From Notamacropus eugenii (lineage: Eukaryota > Chordata > Mammalia > Diprotodontia > Macropodidae), in NCBI RefSeq assembly GCF_028372415.1, contig NC_092875.1, positions 53,018,271-53,082,270 of the forward strand: a stretch of DNA of 64,000 nucleotides, read 5' to 3'. Below the pieces are notes generated by a model, which was not told the origin of the DNA, ran no database searches, and saw only the letters and a program-made list of their open reading frames with translations. Made by a program: the position numbers and the translations under genes. The stretch's first letter is position 1. Each line of letters opens with the position of its first letter. Positions 34,256 to 45,230 of the stretch are shown piece by piece.

Positions 34256-35430
34256 TTGTTGTTTAGTCATGTCCAACTCTCCTATGGACCATAACACACC
34301 AGGCTCATCTATCCTCCACTTTCTCTTGAAGTCTTTCCAAGTTCATGTTCCGTTGTTCCCATGACCCTATCTGTCTGTGTCATCCTCTGTTGTCCCCTTT
34401 TCCTTTCTCCTTCAATCTTTCCCAACATCAGGGTCTTTTCTAGTTAGTCCTGTCTTCTCATTACATGGACAAAGTTTTTAAGCTTTAGCCGTAGTATTTG
34501 ACCTTCCAACTAACTTTTTTTCCAATGAATTTTTTTCCAATGAATTAAAGTATTGACTGATTTAAGTATTAAGTATTGACTGATTTGATCTCCTTGCAAT
34601 CCAAGGGGCTCTAAAAAATATCCCCCCCAAAAAAAAATCTTCTCTAGAACTTCAATTCAGAAGCATCAATTCTATGGTGCTCAGTTTTCCTTATAGTCCA
34701 ACTCTCACAGGCATATATTGCTACTGGAAAAACCATGGCTTTGACTATACAGTCCTTTGTCAGCAAGGTAATTACTGTGTATTTTAGTATGTTGTCCAGA
34801 TTTGCCAGAGCTTTCCTTCCAAGGAGTGAGTGTCTTTTAATTTCATGGCTGCAATGAGCTTTAAGTCCAAGAATATAAAATCTGATGCTGCTTCCATTTC
34901 TTCTTCCTCTGCTTGTCAGAAAGTGATGGAACCAGTTGCCAAAATCTTAGGTTTTTCTTTTCTTTTGGGAGGGGGGGTGATTTATATTAAGCTTCAAGTC
35001 AGATTTTACACTCTCTTCTTTCATTCTCATCAAGAGGCTTCTTAATTCCTCTTCACTTTCTGCCATCAGAGTGGTATCATCTGCATATCTGAGATTGTTG
35101 ATATTTCTCCTGGCAACCTTAATTCTACCTTTTGATTCATCTAGCCTGGCAATTTACATGACTCACTTTGCACATAAGTTAAATAAATAAGGTGATAATG
35201 GACAACCTTGTCATACTCCTTTCCCAATCTCAAACCACTCAGTTGTTTCCTGTTTAGTTCTAATTGTTGCTTCTTGACCCACATACAGGTTTCTCAGAAG
35301 ACAAGTAAGATAATCTGGTACTTCCATCTCTGAGGACTTGCCACATTTTGTTGTAAACCACACAATCAAAGACTTCAGTGCAGTCAATGGAGCAGACATA
35401 GATGTTTTTCTGGGATTCCTTTACTTTCTC
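34256..35430 (-). mobile_element. RTE/BovB LINE fragment with reverse-transcriptase domain, minus strand
   Basis: On the + strand it begins with the BovB 3' end in reverse (AGTCATGTCCAACTCTCCTA) and continues with AATCTTTCCCAACATCAGGG, GATCTCCTTGCAATCCAAGG, CAACTCTCACAGGCATATAT, TTTCATGGCTGCAATGAGCT and GCAACCTTAATTCTACC. On the minus strand the frame at 35399-35211 reads PDYLTCLLRNLYVGQEATIR, and NNLRYADDTT is readable at about 35100-35071, so the YADD catalytic motif (35087-35076) survives. Other parts carry stops and frameshifts. RTE/BovB is known to have spread horizontally among vertebrates. Confidence 0.92.
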
Positions 35431-35439
35431 CCTTGAGCT

Positions 35440-35640
35440 TAGTTAGACATCTAAGGTGCCATTGTTATCCACTGCATCCTGAGTCATCTCCAGTCATTCT
35501 GATTTTTATCCTGCCACTAGACTTTGATGACCCTGGACGAGAGAGTGAGGCTGATGACTTTGAGCATCTCTACTTCACTTAAACCCAATTCACCCATGAG
35601 TAAAGATGTCACCTTGTGATATCATTGATCCTCTTTTAAA
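35440..35640 (+). mobile_element. Marsupial SINE body fragment, plus strand
   Basis: CACTGCATCCTGAGTCATCT, CCAGTCATTCTGATTTTTAT, CTGCCACTAGACTTTGATGA and GAGAGTGAGGCTGATGACTT: same body type as the SINE at 49640-49960, opposite strand. It ends in an A-rich run (35638-35648). Confidence 0.8.
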
Positions 35641-35870
35641 AAAAAAAAGGATAACTATATTAAGCCCCTACTATGTTCCTGCAGCTACTCAGCACCTGAA
35701 CACTCATACGATACCTTCACCTCATTATATTGTACCTATGTAGGCCAAACCTCTCAAAAGATTTCAATCAACTCCTCCCCACTACTTCCTATATCTGGAA
35801 AGCTACATTTCCCAGAAGACCCTGCTGTGGATTGGTCCTACAACTATTTCATATTTACAGTCAGTTGGGA

Positions 35871-36175
35871 CAGCTAGGTGGTGCAGTGGATAGAGCACCA
35901 GTGCAGGGGTCAGAAGGATCTACGTTCATATCTCACCTCAGACACTTGACTCTCACCAGTTGTGTAACCTTGGGCAAGTCACTTAACCCCAATTACCTCA
36001 TCCTGGGTCATCTCCAGTCATCCTGATGAATATCTGGTCATTGGATTCAGATGGCTCTGGAGGAGAAGGGAGCCTGGTGACCTGTACAGCCCTCCCTCAC
36101 TCAAAACAAAGTCAAGTGCAAGTCATGTCATTATTTCTCTGATAGCATGGTCTCCTTCAGCAAAGAAGGAAGAAC
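35871..36175 (+). mobile_element. Near full-length marsupial tRNA-headed SINE, plus strand
   Basis: GGACAGCTAGGTGGTGCAGT with GGATAGAGCACCAGTGCAGG (head), ACCTTGGGCAAGTCACTTAA (core), ATCTGGTCATTGGATTCAGA, CCCTCCCTCACTCAAAACAA and CATGGTCTCCTTCAGCAAAG (body). It is the plus-strand twin of the 20896-21216 copy. Confidence 0.92.
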
Positions 36176-36184
36176 ACACATTTA

Positions 36185-36690
36185 CAGCCAGCTAGGTGGC
36201 ACAGTGGATAGGTGTTGTAATGGGAGTCAGGAAGACCTGAACACAAATCCTACCTCACAATGTCACTAGCTTTTTTAATCCTGAGCAAGTCACTTAACCA
36301 CTTTTCAGTCTCAGTTTCTTCATCTACAAAATGAGACCAATAATAACACCTGTTGCTTGTTGTTCAGACATGTCCAACTCTTCATGACCCCACTCAGGGT
36401 TTTCTTGGCAGAGAAAATGGAGTGATTTGCCATTTCCTTCTCCATCTCATTTTAAAATGAGGAAACTCAGGCAAACAGAATTAAGCGTCTTGCCCAGGGT
36501 AACTCAGCTGAGGTCAGATTTGAACTCAGGTCTTCCTGACTCCAGGCCTGGCATTCTATCTACTTCCTTATAATAGCACTTACCTTCCAGAGGTGTGGAG
36601 AGGATAAAATAAGAGAATATTTGGAATGTAGTGTAAGTTTTGTAAACCTTAAAGCGCTATGTAAATGTTAGAACTAGTATTAGCCATCAT
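36185..36690 (+). mobile_element. THER1/MIR-type SINE split by a younger insertion
   Basis: Left half: AGCTAGGTGGCACAGTGGAT, GAGTCAGGAAGACCTGAACA, CATCTACAAAATGAGACCAA. Right half resumes at about 36573: TTACCTTCCAGAGGTGTGGA, AATAAGAGAATATTTGGAAT, GCGCTATGTAAATGTTAGAA. Between them lies an RTE-tailed SINE in reverse. Confidence 0.85.
36354..36570 (-). mobile_element. RTE-tailed SINE nested in the THER1/MIR copy, minus strand
   Basis: TTGTTGTTCAGACATGTCCA, ATGACCCCACTCAGGGTTTT, CTTGGCAGAGAAAATGGAGT, GATTTGCCATTTCCTTCTCC, then AGGAAACTCAGGCAAACAGA and CAGGTCTTCCTGACTCCAGG. Same family as 61953-62176. The flanks ATAATAACACCT and ATAATAGCACTT may be a decayed target-site duplication. Confidence 0.85.
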
Positions 36691-36749
36691 TATTTATCCT
36701 TACATATGTGTGTATATGTATGTATGTGTATATGTGTCTGTGAATATGT

Positions 36750-37100
36750 TGATTGGTTGTTGTCCCTCATTCTCGAAGAAGACTAAATTGACATCACCAT
36801 GATAAAGTGAAATTTCAGTGTGTCCGACTATGGCTAATCAGATTAATAAGGGCTGGAAATGCTCTACCATAGGTTGGGCACAGATAGTCTGTGTGAATAT
36901 TTGGGGAGGTTGCTCCAAATTTGTGCATCGTACCTTTACTTTATGCTGTCTCAATTCTGCTTTGCTCATAGAGCACAGTACCCTTTCTGATATGGGCATG
37001 CCATGCTGAGCAATCCTGTACCAGTGCCTCCCATGTTACACAATCGAATTCAAAGTTCTTGAGAGAGACCTTGAGAGTGTCCTTGTATCACTTCTTCTGA
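36750..37100 (-). mobile_element. Marsupial interspersed repeat, family not named
   Basis: Starts GGTTGTTGTCCCTCATTCTC and continues GGAAATGCTCTACCATAGGT, GAGGTTGCTCCAAATTTGTG, GGGCATGCCATGCTGAGCAA, GTTCTTGAGAGAGACCTTGA and CACTTCTTCTGACCACCATG. The opening matches marsupial SINE ends; the rest I recall only as a recurrent marsupial sequence. Confidence 0.6.
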
Positions 37101-37365
37101 CCACCATGTGATATGTTTGTGTATGTGTGTGTATATGCATATGCATATGATATATATGATGTATATAATGTAGATGTAGATGTAAATTGTGGCACCCACC
37201 GCATCCCAACCTCCCTATCCCTGATTGTCAGCTTCTGTAGGGTAGCAGTACTCAGGAGGACTCTCTGCTGATCTTCACAGACCAAAAAAACAAAATATTA
37301 AACCGGACCTCCCCCCAACAAGCTTACTTTCTATTGGTTGGGAGAAAATGAAGAGACAACAAGAG

Positions 37366-37740
37366 CATATGGAATCATAGATTTAGAGCTGGAAGGGCCC
37401 TTAGGTTCAATTCAATACTAAAAACATTAATTAAGGGCCAGGCAGTCACTGTGCTAAGCAATGGAGATGCAAAAGGACAAAAGATCGTTTCTGCCCTCAA
37501 GGAATTTACAAACTAATAAGAGGAGACAAGATGCAAACAAATACATACAAAACAAACTGTAGATAGCATAAATAGGAAATAATTAAAAGAGGGAACACAA
37601 TGGAATTAAAAGGGTTAGGAAAGATTTCCTGCAGAAGGTGGGATTATAGAGGCTAGCTAGTCAAATGCTCTCATTTTACAGATGAGGAAACTGAGGCCCA
37701 CCTAGGTTAAGTGACTTGCTTAAAGTGTTAAAAGTAGCAG
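37366..37740 (-). mobile_element. Nested pair: L3/CR1-type end split by an L2-related repeat
   Basis: GAATCATAGATTTAGAGCTG and GAAGGGCCCTTAGG (37371-37410) continue at about 37655 with CTAGTCAAATGCTCTCATTT, TACAGATGAGGAAACTGAGG. The block between (GGCAGTCACTGTGCTAAGCA, GTTTCTGCCCTCAAGGAATT, TTTCCTGCAGAAGGTGGGAT) is the L2-related repeat seen also at 39605-39830. Confidence 0.65.
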
Positions 37741-38084
37741 TTGGCAAAGCCATTATCTGAACCTAGGTCATCTCCCTCTGAACCCGATTTCTTGGTTTCC
37801 TCAAGAAAACATTCTCTAGCCTCGGCAGTGATAGACATTTTTTTTTTTTGCCTGGAGGAAAGCACAAACCCACATCGTGGAGTGTGACCAGTTCTTACAC
37901 CCAAGGTCCAGCTTTTAGTGCTGCACTTTGTTCCCAACAGAGTTATTAAAGAATAAGTGAAATAATGAATGATTCTTGTATGCGAATATGCCTGCACACA
38001 CAGACAAAAAAGAGAATTATCCTAAATTTTCACCCAGGGCCTAAAAAGAATATGGAACTCTGAGAAGTATTATGGTAGAAGCTG

Positions 38085-38215
38085 TAATCAATCAACCAAT
38101 TGATAAGCATTTATAAAGCACCTACTATATGTTGGGCCCTGTGCCAAATACTGGAAATATAAAGTAGAAAATGAAAAATAATTTCAGTCCTCAAATAGCT
38201 TACAAATATAGGGTG
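38085..38215 (-). mobile_element. L2-related repeat end
   Basis: AAGCATTTATAAAGCACCTA, CTATATGTTGGGCCCTGTGC and CAAATACTGGAAATATAAAG match the family motif at 37.4, 39.6 and 50.2 kb. The next kilobase (38220-39220) holds nothing I recognise. Confidence 0.6.
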
Positions 38216-39224
38216 GGTAGCCGACATTTTCATGTATGTATAACAATTATAACCCCAACTGGACCCAGGGAGTTTGGTCTTGGTGCCTTCTACCTCTGCA
38301 CTAAGGAATATCTCTCTGATATGGACCTACCCATGTGGACCAGGTTCAGGCCCAGGAGTGACTGACCACCTAAAAGAAACTCACAGTCTTTGGCTCTTTA
38401 CACCCTTACCTTGGAGTCACTGGGAAAATCACTTAAACTTTAAGTTTTGACTCATGTCTTTGGGTTTCTCCAAATAACAGTAGAAATATACCTAAATTGT
38501 AGTGTAAAACAGCTATTTCTTTCATCTGCACCAAAAAAATGCAAAGTACAAAAAACTCACAAATTCTTGTTTAAGAACAGCAGTAATACCTACTGTTATA
38601 TTTCCCCAGGAGATTAACGCTTAAATCTATTGAAACCTAAAGCAGTTTATGGGACTACTTAATCACATTTCACATTTCACCTCAGCTCTGCACCATCCAA
38701 ACAATTCCCTCCACATCCATATGTTCTAGCAAGCCAGGTTTGGGGTTGTAGTCATCTCTCTCAAGGATAACTATGGTGGATAGTGAGAAGTAACCTTCCA
38801 AATCACTTGAAGACCTAGGACTTCTGGACCTCTGGAATTCATAAGGTGGCCTCCTCCAAGGCTGGAAATGTCAAGACTGATACTTGATCACTCATTATCA
38901 TGAAAAGAAAAACAAAACAGAAAAAAGACAGTCAGAAACTCAGATTTGGAGAAATCACCAAGCTGCCTGAATAGAGAAGACCACCCCTACTTCACCCAAG
39001 GGTGTACTGGCAAATATTTAATAATCAGCTCTCCTTTGGGGTGGAGTGAAAAGGGGAATGTACATAAGTCACATTTTTAAGCTAAATTCTCCGTCAATTT
39101 CTTAAATTTAGCTAATCAAGCCAAGATTTATAGTGTTTGCTTTTAACAATCTTCTCTCTCAAGTCCATCCAAGCACTTAATAAAAGTTTGTTGAATGACT
39201 GACTATAAGGGATCATTTAGTCCA

Positions 39225-39350
39225 ATATCGTAAAGTGAAAGGAATAATGGTCAGAGATTCTGGGTTCAAATCCTATCCTCCACCTGATGTTTACTGCCTG
39301 TCTGACTTTGACCAAGTCACTTAATTTCCTTGAATTTTAGGCACTTTATT
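39225..39350 (+). mobile_element. MIR-class SINE, plus strand
   Basis: TCTGGGTTCAAATCCTATCC, GTCTGACTTTGACCAAGTCA, then CTTAATTTCCTTGAATTTTA. Confidence 0.75.
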
Positions 39351-39604
39351 TCTAGAACCAAGGAGTTGGACTAGATGTAGAAAGAGGTCTCGTTTGAATC
39401 CATGGTTCTCTAATTTTATGTGAAATACTTGCCTCTCCTCCCCCCTCTAAGAATTTAGTCACACTAGAGAGTGTGACTAAGCAACCCTTGGGTTCCAAGC
39501 TGCTAGATGATGCAATAAAGCTTTCTCTGCAGCCCAGAAAGCACCAGTGCCAGCCAAGTCTCACCAACCTTTCAACCATAACTGCTTATTCCTTTTCTTT
39601 TCCT

Positions 39605-39830
39605 TTCCTCTAATTGGGCACCTACTATGTTCCAGGCATTGTACTAAGCTCTGGGCAATGAAAGGCAAAAGGCAATTCTGGATCTCAATCTAATGAGGGT
39701 GCACAGGTGCAAGCTATAGACAGGATAAATTGGAGATAATCAGGGGAGGGAAGGCTCTAGCATTAAGAAGCATTGTCAAAGGCTTCTTGCAGAAGGTGGA
39801 ATTTTAGCAGCTAAATAAAACCTGCTACTC
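39605..39830 (-). mobile_element. L2-related repeat, minus strand
   Basis: GGGCACCTACTATGTTCCAG, GGCATTGTACTAAGCTCTGG, AAGCATTGTCAAAGGCTTCT and TGCAGAAGGTGGAATTTTAG. Confidence 0.6.
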
Positions 39831-39839
39831 TTAGCAAAT

Positions 39840-41000
39840 GCATTCAACTCATGAGATGTTGATTAGGTGAATCTGCTGCTCAGCTCAGGGTCCCATCAGA
39901 CCACTTACTGCCTCCATAGCTGAATCCGTGTGAGTTTCAGTCTGCAATTGCAAAGGCTGGGAGAGCCTCCCAGCACTCAGCTGAGTACAATAGCACCACC
40001 TGTTGGCAGGATAAAGGAGGACTGACAGGGGAGCTTAAAGATACAGGAAGGATACTTAGAATTCTTTAGGAGAAAAGGAAAGAGTCTTTATGCAAATAGC
40101 CAAAAGACAACTGTTCCATTAGAGTGCATACAACATACACTTTCTATCAAATATGTTATTAAATATTATCTTGCTTTGCAGCATATTTTTTCTGGCGATA
40201 TTATATTTTTCTATATATCCTAACACGTCAGGTTATGCATTTATTATAACAATATCTACATGTAGCATGTTTCTGCATGCAACCTATGCATTTAGTTCCT
40301 TTATACAACTCAGTCCATCAATTCATAGGATTATAGATTTTAAGCTGAGAGACCCCTTAGAGGAATATATTTCCTCCCCGTCATTTTACAGATGTGTTGC
40401 TCCGTGTTTGGCATTGCTGTGGAATATGTGCCCTTAATTTAATCTACACACTGTTGTTATGTGTGCTATGGATGATGTGCAAAGTGTTGTTTGTCACCTA
40501 CACTCATGCAAGATGTGTGCAATATTTCTTTGTTTTTAATTTCCTGTTGGTATCTTTTGCTCTCACATGACCTTTATTTCCCAATATATTCTCTGTCTTG
40601 CAACTATCTCATGACCAGACCACATTCTCAGCTAACCTCCCCCCCATCAAAGATGAGTAATGTGGAGGAGCTGAGAGCTCTTAACCCACCTCCTTATTTC
40701 ACCTCCACTAAGGAGGGTTTACTTTTCTCTTGTCAGGGGAGTTCGCAGTAATTTGCTGTCAGAAAGACAGAGCTGGGTTTATACTGAGGGATTTCCCTTA
40801 GAGTCTTTGGTTACTGAGAGACCACTGACCATCAATTTATTGATTGTTGGCCAGCCTAATTAGTAAATTGATTTTTAACACCAGGAAACTTTATCTCTAG
40901 GAATTTTTATTTGTGACATTTTGATACTGATCATCTGGTGATATCCTTATATAGAGCTGCCCTTTGAGTTGTTGAAAAAAAGAGTGTTTGCTATGACCAG
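39840..41000. other. Intergenic stretch, nothing recognised
   Basis: Mostly AT-rich with no named repeat; frames at 40153-40437 and 40491-40751 have no family similarity. Confidence 0.5.
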
Positions 41001-41009
41001 CAAGTTATT

Positions 41010-41875
41010 TTCACAAAACTTTATCAGTCTCTGCCCTGCTTCGATTTTGTGTTTCAAGACAAAGCTTGCTTGTTATTCTAATTATTTTTTGATTTCCTCT
41101 TTAACATTCCAATCTCCTATAACGAATGTAACACTTTTCTCATGTGTGTTATTTCTAGATGTTGTAAGTATTCATAGAACGGATCAATTTTCACCTCTTA
41201 ACTGTCAGTGGTTGGAGCATAGACATGTATTATTGTGATGGTGAATAGTTTTCCTTGGATTAGAACAGATATCATTGTTATTCTTGAGATTATACCCCAT
41301 TAATGCTTTTCTTATCCTTTTATTGACTAAGAAGGCTACTCCCTTTCTTGTAAGGATTCTTGCTCACTGATTTATATGTAGTGATCACCTGAATTATTAA
41401 GTTCACTGACACTCAAGATGTCAATGTTTAATCTTTCCATTTCCTATTTGACCACATCCAGTTTATCTTGATTCATAGATCTTACGTTCCAGGTTCCTAT
41501 GCAATAATTGATCTTTAGAGCATCAGACTTTTCTTTCATCACCAGACATATCCACAGCTGAGCTTCCTTTCAACTTTGGTCCAGTTGCTTTATTAGTACT
41601 AGAACTATTTATAGTTGTCCTCCACTCTTCCCCAGTAGCATGCTGAATCCCTTCCAGCCTGAGGGTCTCATCTTTTGGATATCTCTTATCATTCATTTTA
41701 TTATTGTCCATTGGGGTTTCCTTGGCAAAGATACTGGAGTGTTTGCCATTTCCTTCTTCAATGGATCACCTTTTCTCAGAACTCTCCACTATGACCTGTC
41801 CATCTTGAGTAATCTGAATGGCGTAACTCATATTTTGAGTTACACAGTCCCTTCCACCACAAGTTAGCTATTATT
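41010..41875 (-). mobile_element. RTE/BovB LINE fragment, endonuclease region, minus strand
   Basis: On the + strand: ACATTCCAATCTCCTATAAC, TCATAGAACGGATCAATTTT, TTTTATTGACTAAGAAGGCT, ACACTCAAGATGTCAATGTT, TCTTACGTTCCAGGTTCCTA, GCATGCTGAATCCCTTCCAG and ATTGTCCATTGGGGTTTCCT. This is BovB 5'/endonuclease sequence in reverse. Same strand as 34256-35430 but 5.6 kb away with the first part of the RT domain missing between, so either two insertions or one very broken copy. Confidence 0.85.
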
Positions 41876-41929
41876 ATTTGTTCTGAGTCAAATTCATTTG
41901 TGTGTTAAGCCAAGTCAGTTATTTTCCTG

Positions 41930-42712
41930 AATTATTTTACTACATGAAAGACATGACTTTAAAAAGACCCTAGACACATATTTTGAGAAATTAACAAGAA
42001 AACTGCCCCCAATATTTTAGCACCAGAGGATAAAATAGATATTGAAAGAATTTATTGATCAACTCCTGAAAGAGATCCCCAAATGAAAACTCCTCAGAGT
42101 ATCATAACCAAATTCCAGAGCTCCCAGGTCAAGAAGAAAACATGACAAGTTGCCAGAAAGAAATAACTTAAATACCATGGAGCCGTGGTCAGGCTCACAT
42201 AAGATTTAGAAGCTTCCATGTTAAAAGAGTGGAGGGCTTATGATATGATATTCCAGAAGACAGAGGAGCTAAGATTATAAAAAAGAATAACCTACCTAGC
42301 AAAACTGAGTATGATCCTTTAGGGGAAAAATTGTATACTTAATGAAATAGATGACTTTCAAGCATTTCTGGTGAAATAACCAGAACTGAATAAAAAAGTT
42401 GACTATCAAATACAAAACTAGAGAGAAGCATAAAAAGGTAACATGAAAAATAAATCATAAGGAACTCAATAATGTTAAACTGTTTACATTCCTACATGGG
42501 AAGATGATGGTCCTTGTAACTCCTAAGAACTTCATTATTAGTGAGGTTAGTAGAGCATGGGTGTAAGTTAACTCTGATGGAATGGTGTCATAAAAAGTAA
42601 AGGGATGAAAAAGAAAGATGTATTGAGGGAAAGGGGAGGGGAGAAGAAAATTGGGAAAATTATCTCTCATAAAAGAGAAAGACAAAAAACCCTTTTACAC
42701 TGGAGGGGAAAC
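41930..42712 (+). mobile_element. Marsupial L1-associated repeat, upstream part
   Basis: CCAGAGCTCCCAGGTCAAGA, TACCATGGAGCCGTGGTCAG, GGAGGGCTTATGATATGATA, ACCTAGCAAAACTGAGTATG, GAAATAGATGACTTTCAAGC and ACATTCCTACATGGGAAGAT are recurrent marsupial sequence that I associate with the region before L1 ORF2. The family assignment is from memory. It probably belongs with 43690-47945. Confidence 0.6.
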
Positions 42713-43690
42713 TGAGGTGGGATGGTGGGTGAGAAGATTAAGATTGATCCTGAATTGTTTTCTGATTGATGCTATTTACAATTAATTGATTCTGTCCTGT
42801 AACTGCTCTTGTCCTTGAATTGCTTAAACTTCTTTGTCTCTGAACTTGCTTCAGAGATTCAGCTGACCTGTAAGGGGTTAAGTTTTAAAATTCAGCTTTC
42901 CTGACAATTACTGAACTCTTCTTGCTGCAATGAATTTAAATGACCTTGGAGAATGCATGTGGAAAGAAAAGGAGTCAGACCTAATATGTTTATGCCACCA
43001 AGCTATCATTCAATCTTGTTTAATCTGCTGTCCAAAAGGCTGCTTGCTATCTTGCATCTGGATTTAAACAATGAGCACATCTTAGTCTCATGAGAGAAGG
43101 GAGAGTCATTGCTAACCCCCATTACCAAACTCCCAACCAATCATCCCTGCACCTCAGCTCTGTCACCAATAATGTTGCCCTTAATTCTATGATATCATCT
43201 AACCTGTTGTAATGGTAATTTAAAATGGAGAGATCTTTCTCATTCATTAATAGGCCAATGTGACCTGCTTGTAATTTGTTTAAGGGAGTTAGTTTGTGGG
43301 AAGCCTAGCTGGGGGAAGGCTTGGGGATGGTGTTGTCCTCAGCATTGTTTTTGAGTACAGATTTCTGTTACTATGACGGATTTGGCTTTCTGAATAAATG
43401 TTTTGGTTCTGTCTTCCATGTGGAGAGTCTGTGGTATTTCATGATTCAGAATTGCACCGCCATATTTATGACCGCTGTAGGTGCTGTAAATATTGTATTG
43501 GTGCTATATATGTTCAGTTCTTTACTCTCTATTCCTCAAAATCTACACTAGAAGAACTGTCCTTTTGGGGCACAAATGGAGACAAGCCATTGATTCATTT
43601 ATTGACAAGTAACATGCTTCTGCTAATAAATGTGATCTTGCTCAGAAATATGCCTCAGTTTATCCTTTTGTTATGATGCAATCATGACAT
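42713..43690 (+). mobile_element. LTR-like insertion between two parts of the L1
   Basis: About 970 bp unrelated to the flanking L1-type sequence. Starts TGAGGTGGGATGG and a possible end is TTATGATGCA (43671-43680), i.e. TG...CA. A polyadenylation-like CTGAATAAATG lies at 43392. It encodes nothing I recognise (frame 43321-43551 has no similarity). A solo LTR is the simplest reading, but I see no clear target-site duplication. Confidence 0.4.
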
Positions 43691-43898
43691 GGGCTATGCT
43701 TGAACCTTATTCTCATAAGAATTGGTTCAAAAAGGGAATAACATACACAGTCAATTGTGTACAGAAATCTATCTTACCCAAGAGGGAAGTTGGTAGGGAA
43801 GGAGATTAGAGAAATAAGAGGACTGATAGAAGGGAGGGAGAATTAAGGGAGACAGTGGTCAGAAGTAAAATAGACTTTTGAGCAGAGACAAGGGAGGA

Positions 43899-43924
43899 AG
43901 AGAGAGACAGCGAGAGAGACAGAG

Positions 43925-43998
<74 letters not shown>
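43899..43998 (+). repeat. (GA)n microsatellite inside the L1
   Basis: About 100 bp of GA with few interruptions. The CT complement gives the Ser-Leu frame on the minus strand. Confidence 0.97.
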
Positions 43999-44002
<4 letters not shown>

Positions 44003-45175
44003 GTGGGGAAAATAGGATAGAGGAAATAACACAGTTAGTATTCATAACTGGGAATGGGAACTCATGAATAAATTGGAAACAGATAGCAGAATGAAATAGA
44101 AACCAGAACCCAACAATATGTTGTTGAAACATACTTGAAAGAGAAAAGTATGTAAGGGATTAAAGCAGAATTATCATGTTTCAGTTAAGGAAAAAAAGGA
44201 AGTGGCAGTAATTATGATCTCAGACAAAGCAAAAGCAAAAATAGATCTAAATAAAAGAGATAAACAGAGGAGTGACATTTTGCTGAATGGTACCATAGTA
44301 ATATCTGTACTAAACATATGCCACATACACCCAATAATGTAGCATCTGAATTCTTAAAGTAAAAGTTAAATTAATTACAAAAGGAAATAGAGAGTAAAAC
44401 TATATATTTATTCATATTATTCAAGTTTGCCCTCTCAGAAGCAGATAAATTTAACCATAAAATAAATAATAAGGGAGTTAAGGAAAGGAAATAAAATTTT
44501 AGAAAAGTTATATATAATAGATCTCTAAAGGAAATTGAATGGAAATAGAAAGGAATATGTCTTTTTCTCAGTTGTACATGGCACCCTCGCAAAAACTGAT
44601 CATGTATTAGGACACGAAAACCTCACAAACTAATACAGAAAAGCAAACATATTAAATGCATACTATTCAGATAATAATGCAATAAAAATTGAATTCAGTA
44701 AAGGACCATGGAAACATAAAGTATTTATTAGAAGTTAAACAACATAATGTTAAAGAATGAGTGGATCATAGAAACAATCAATAATTTCATTAAGGAGAAT
44801 GACAACGAGACAACATACCAAAATTTGTGAATTTCAGTAAAAGCAGCACTTACAGAGAAAGTTATATCTCCAAATGCTTACATCAATAAAATAGAGAAAG
44901 AGTAGATCAATGAATTGGGCATACTATTTTTAAAAAATACTAGGAAAAAATTAAAAATCCTCAATTAGACACCAATGGAAAATACTGGAAATAAGAAGAT
45001 AGATGAAAGTATGAAAACAATTGAACTAATAAATAAAACTAGGGGCTAGTTAATAGATAAACCAGTATCAAAAATGAAAAAGGTGAATGCACCATCAATG
45101 AAGAGGAAATTAAAGCAATTATTAGGGACTATTTTGCTAATTTATACTCTGATAAATCTGATAATCTAAGTGAAA

Positions 45176-45229
<54 letters not shown>
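45176..45229 (+). repeat. (AT)n microsatellite inside L1 ORF2
   Basis: About 27 AT units, perfectly self-complementary and able to form a cruciform or hairpin. Confidence 0.97.

Positions 45230-45230
<1 letters not shown>

Noticed and set aside
35871..35960. tRNA-like A/B-box sequence
   Set aside because: It is the tRNA-derived head of a SINE, seen many times in the window, not a tRNA gene.
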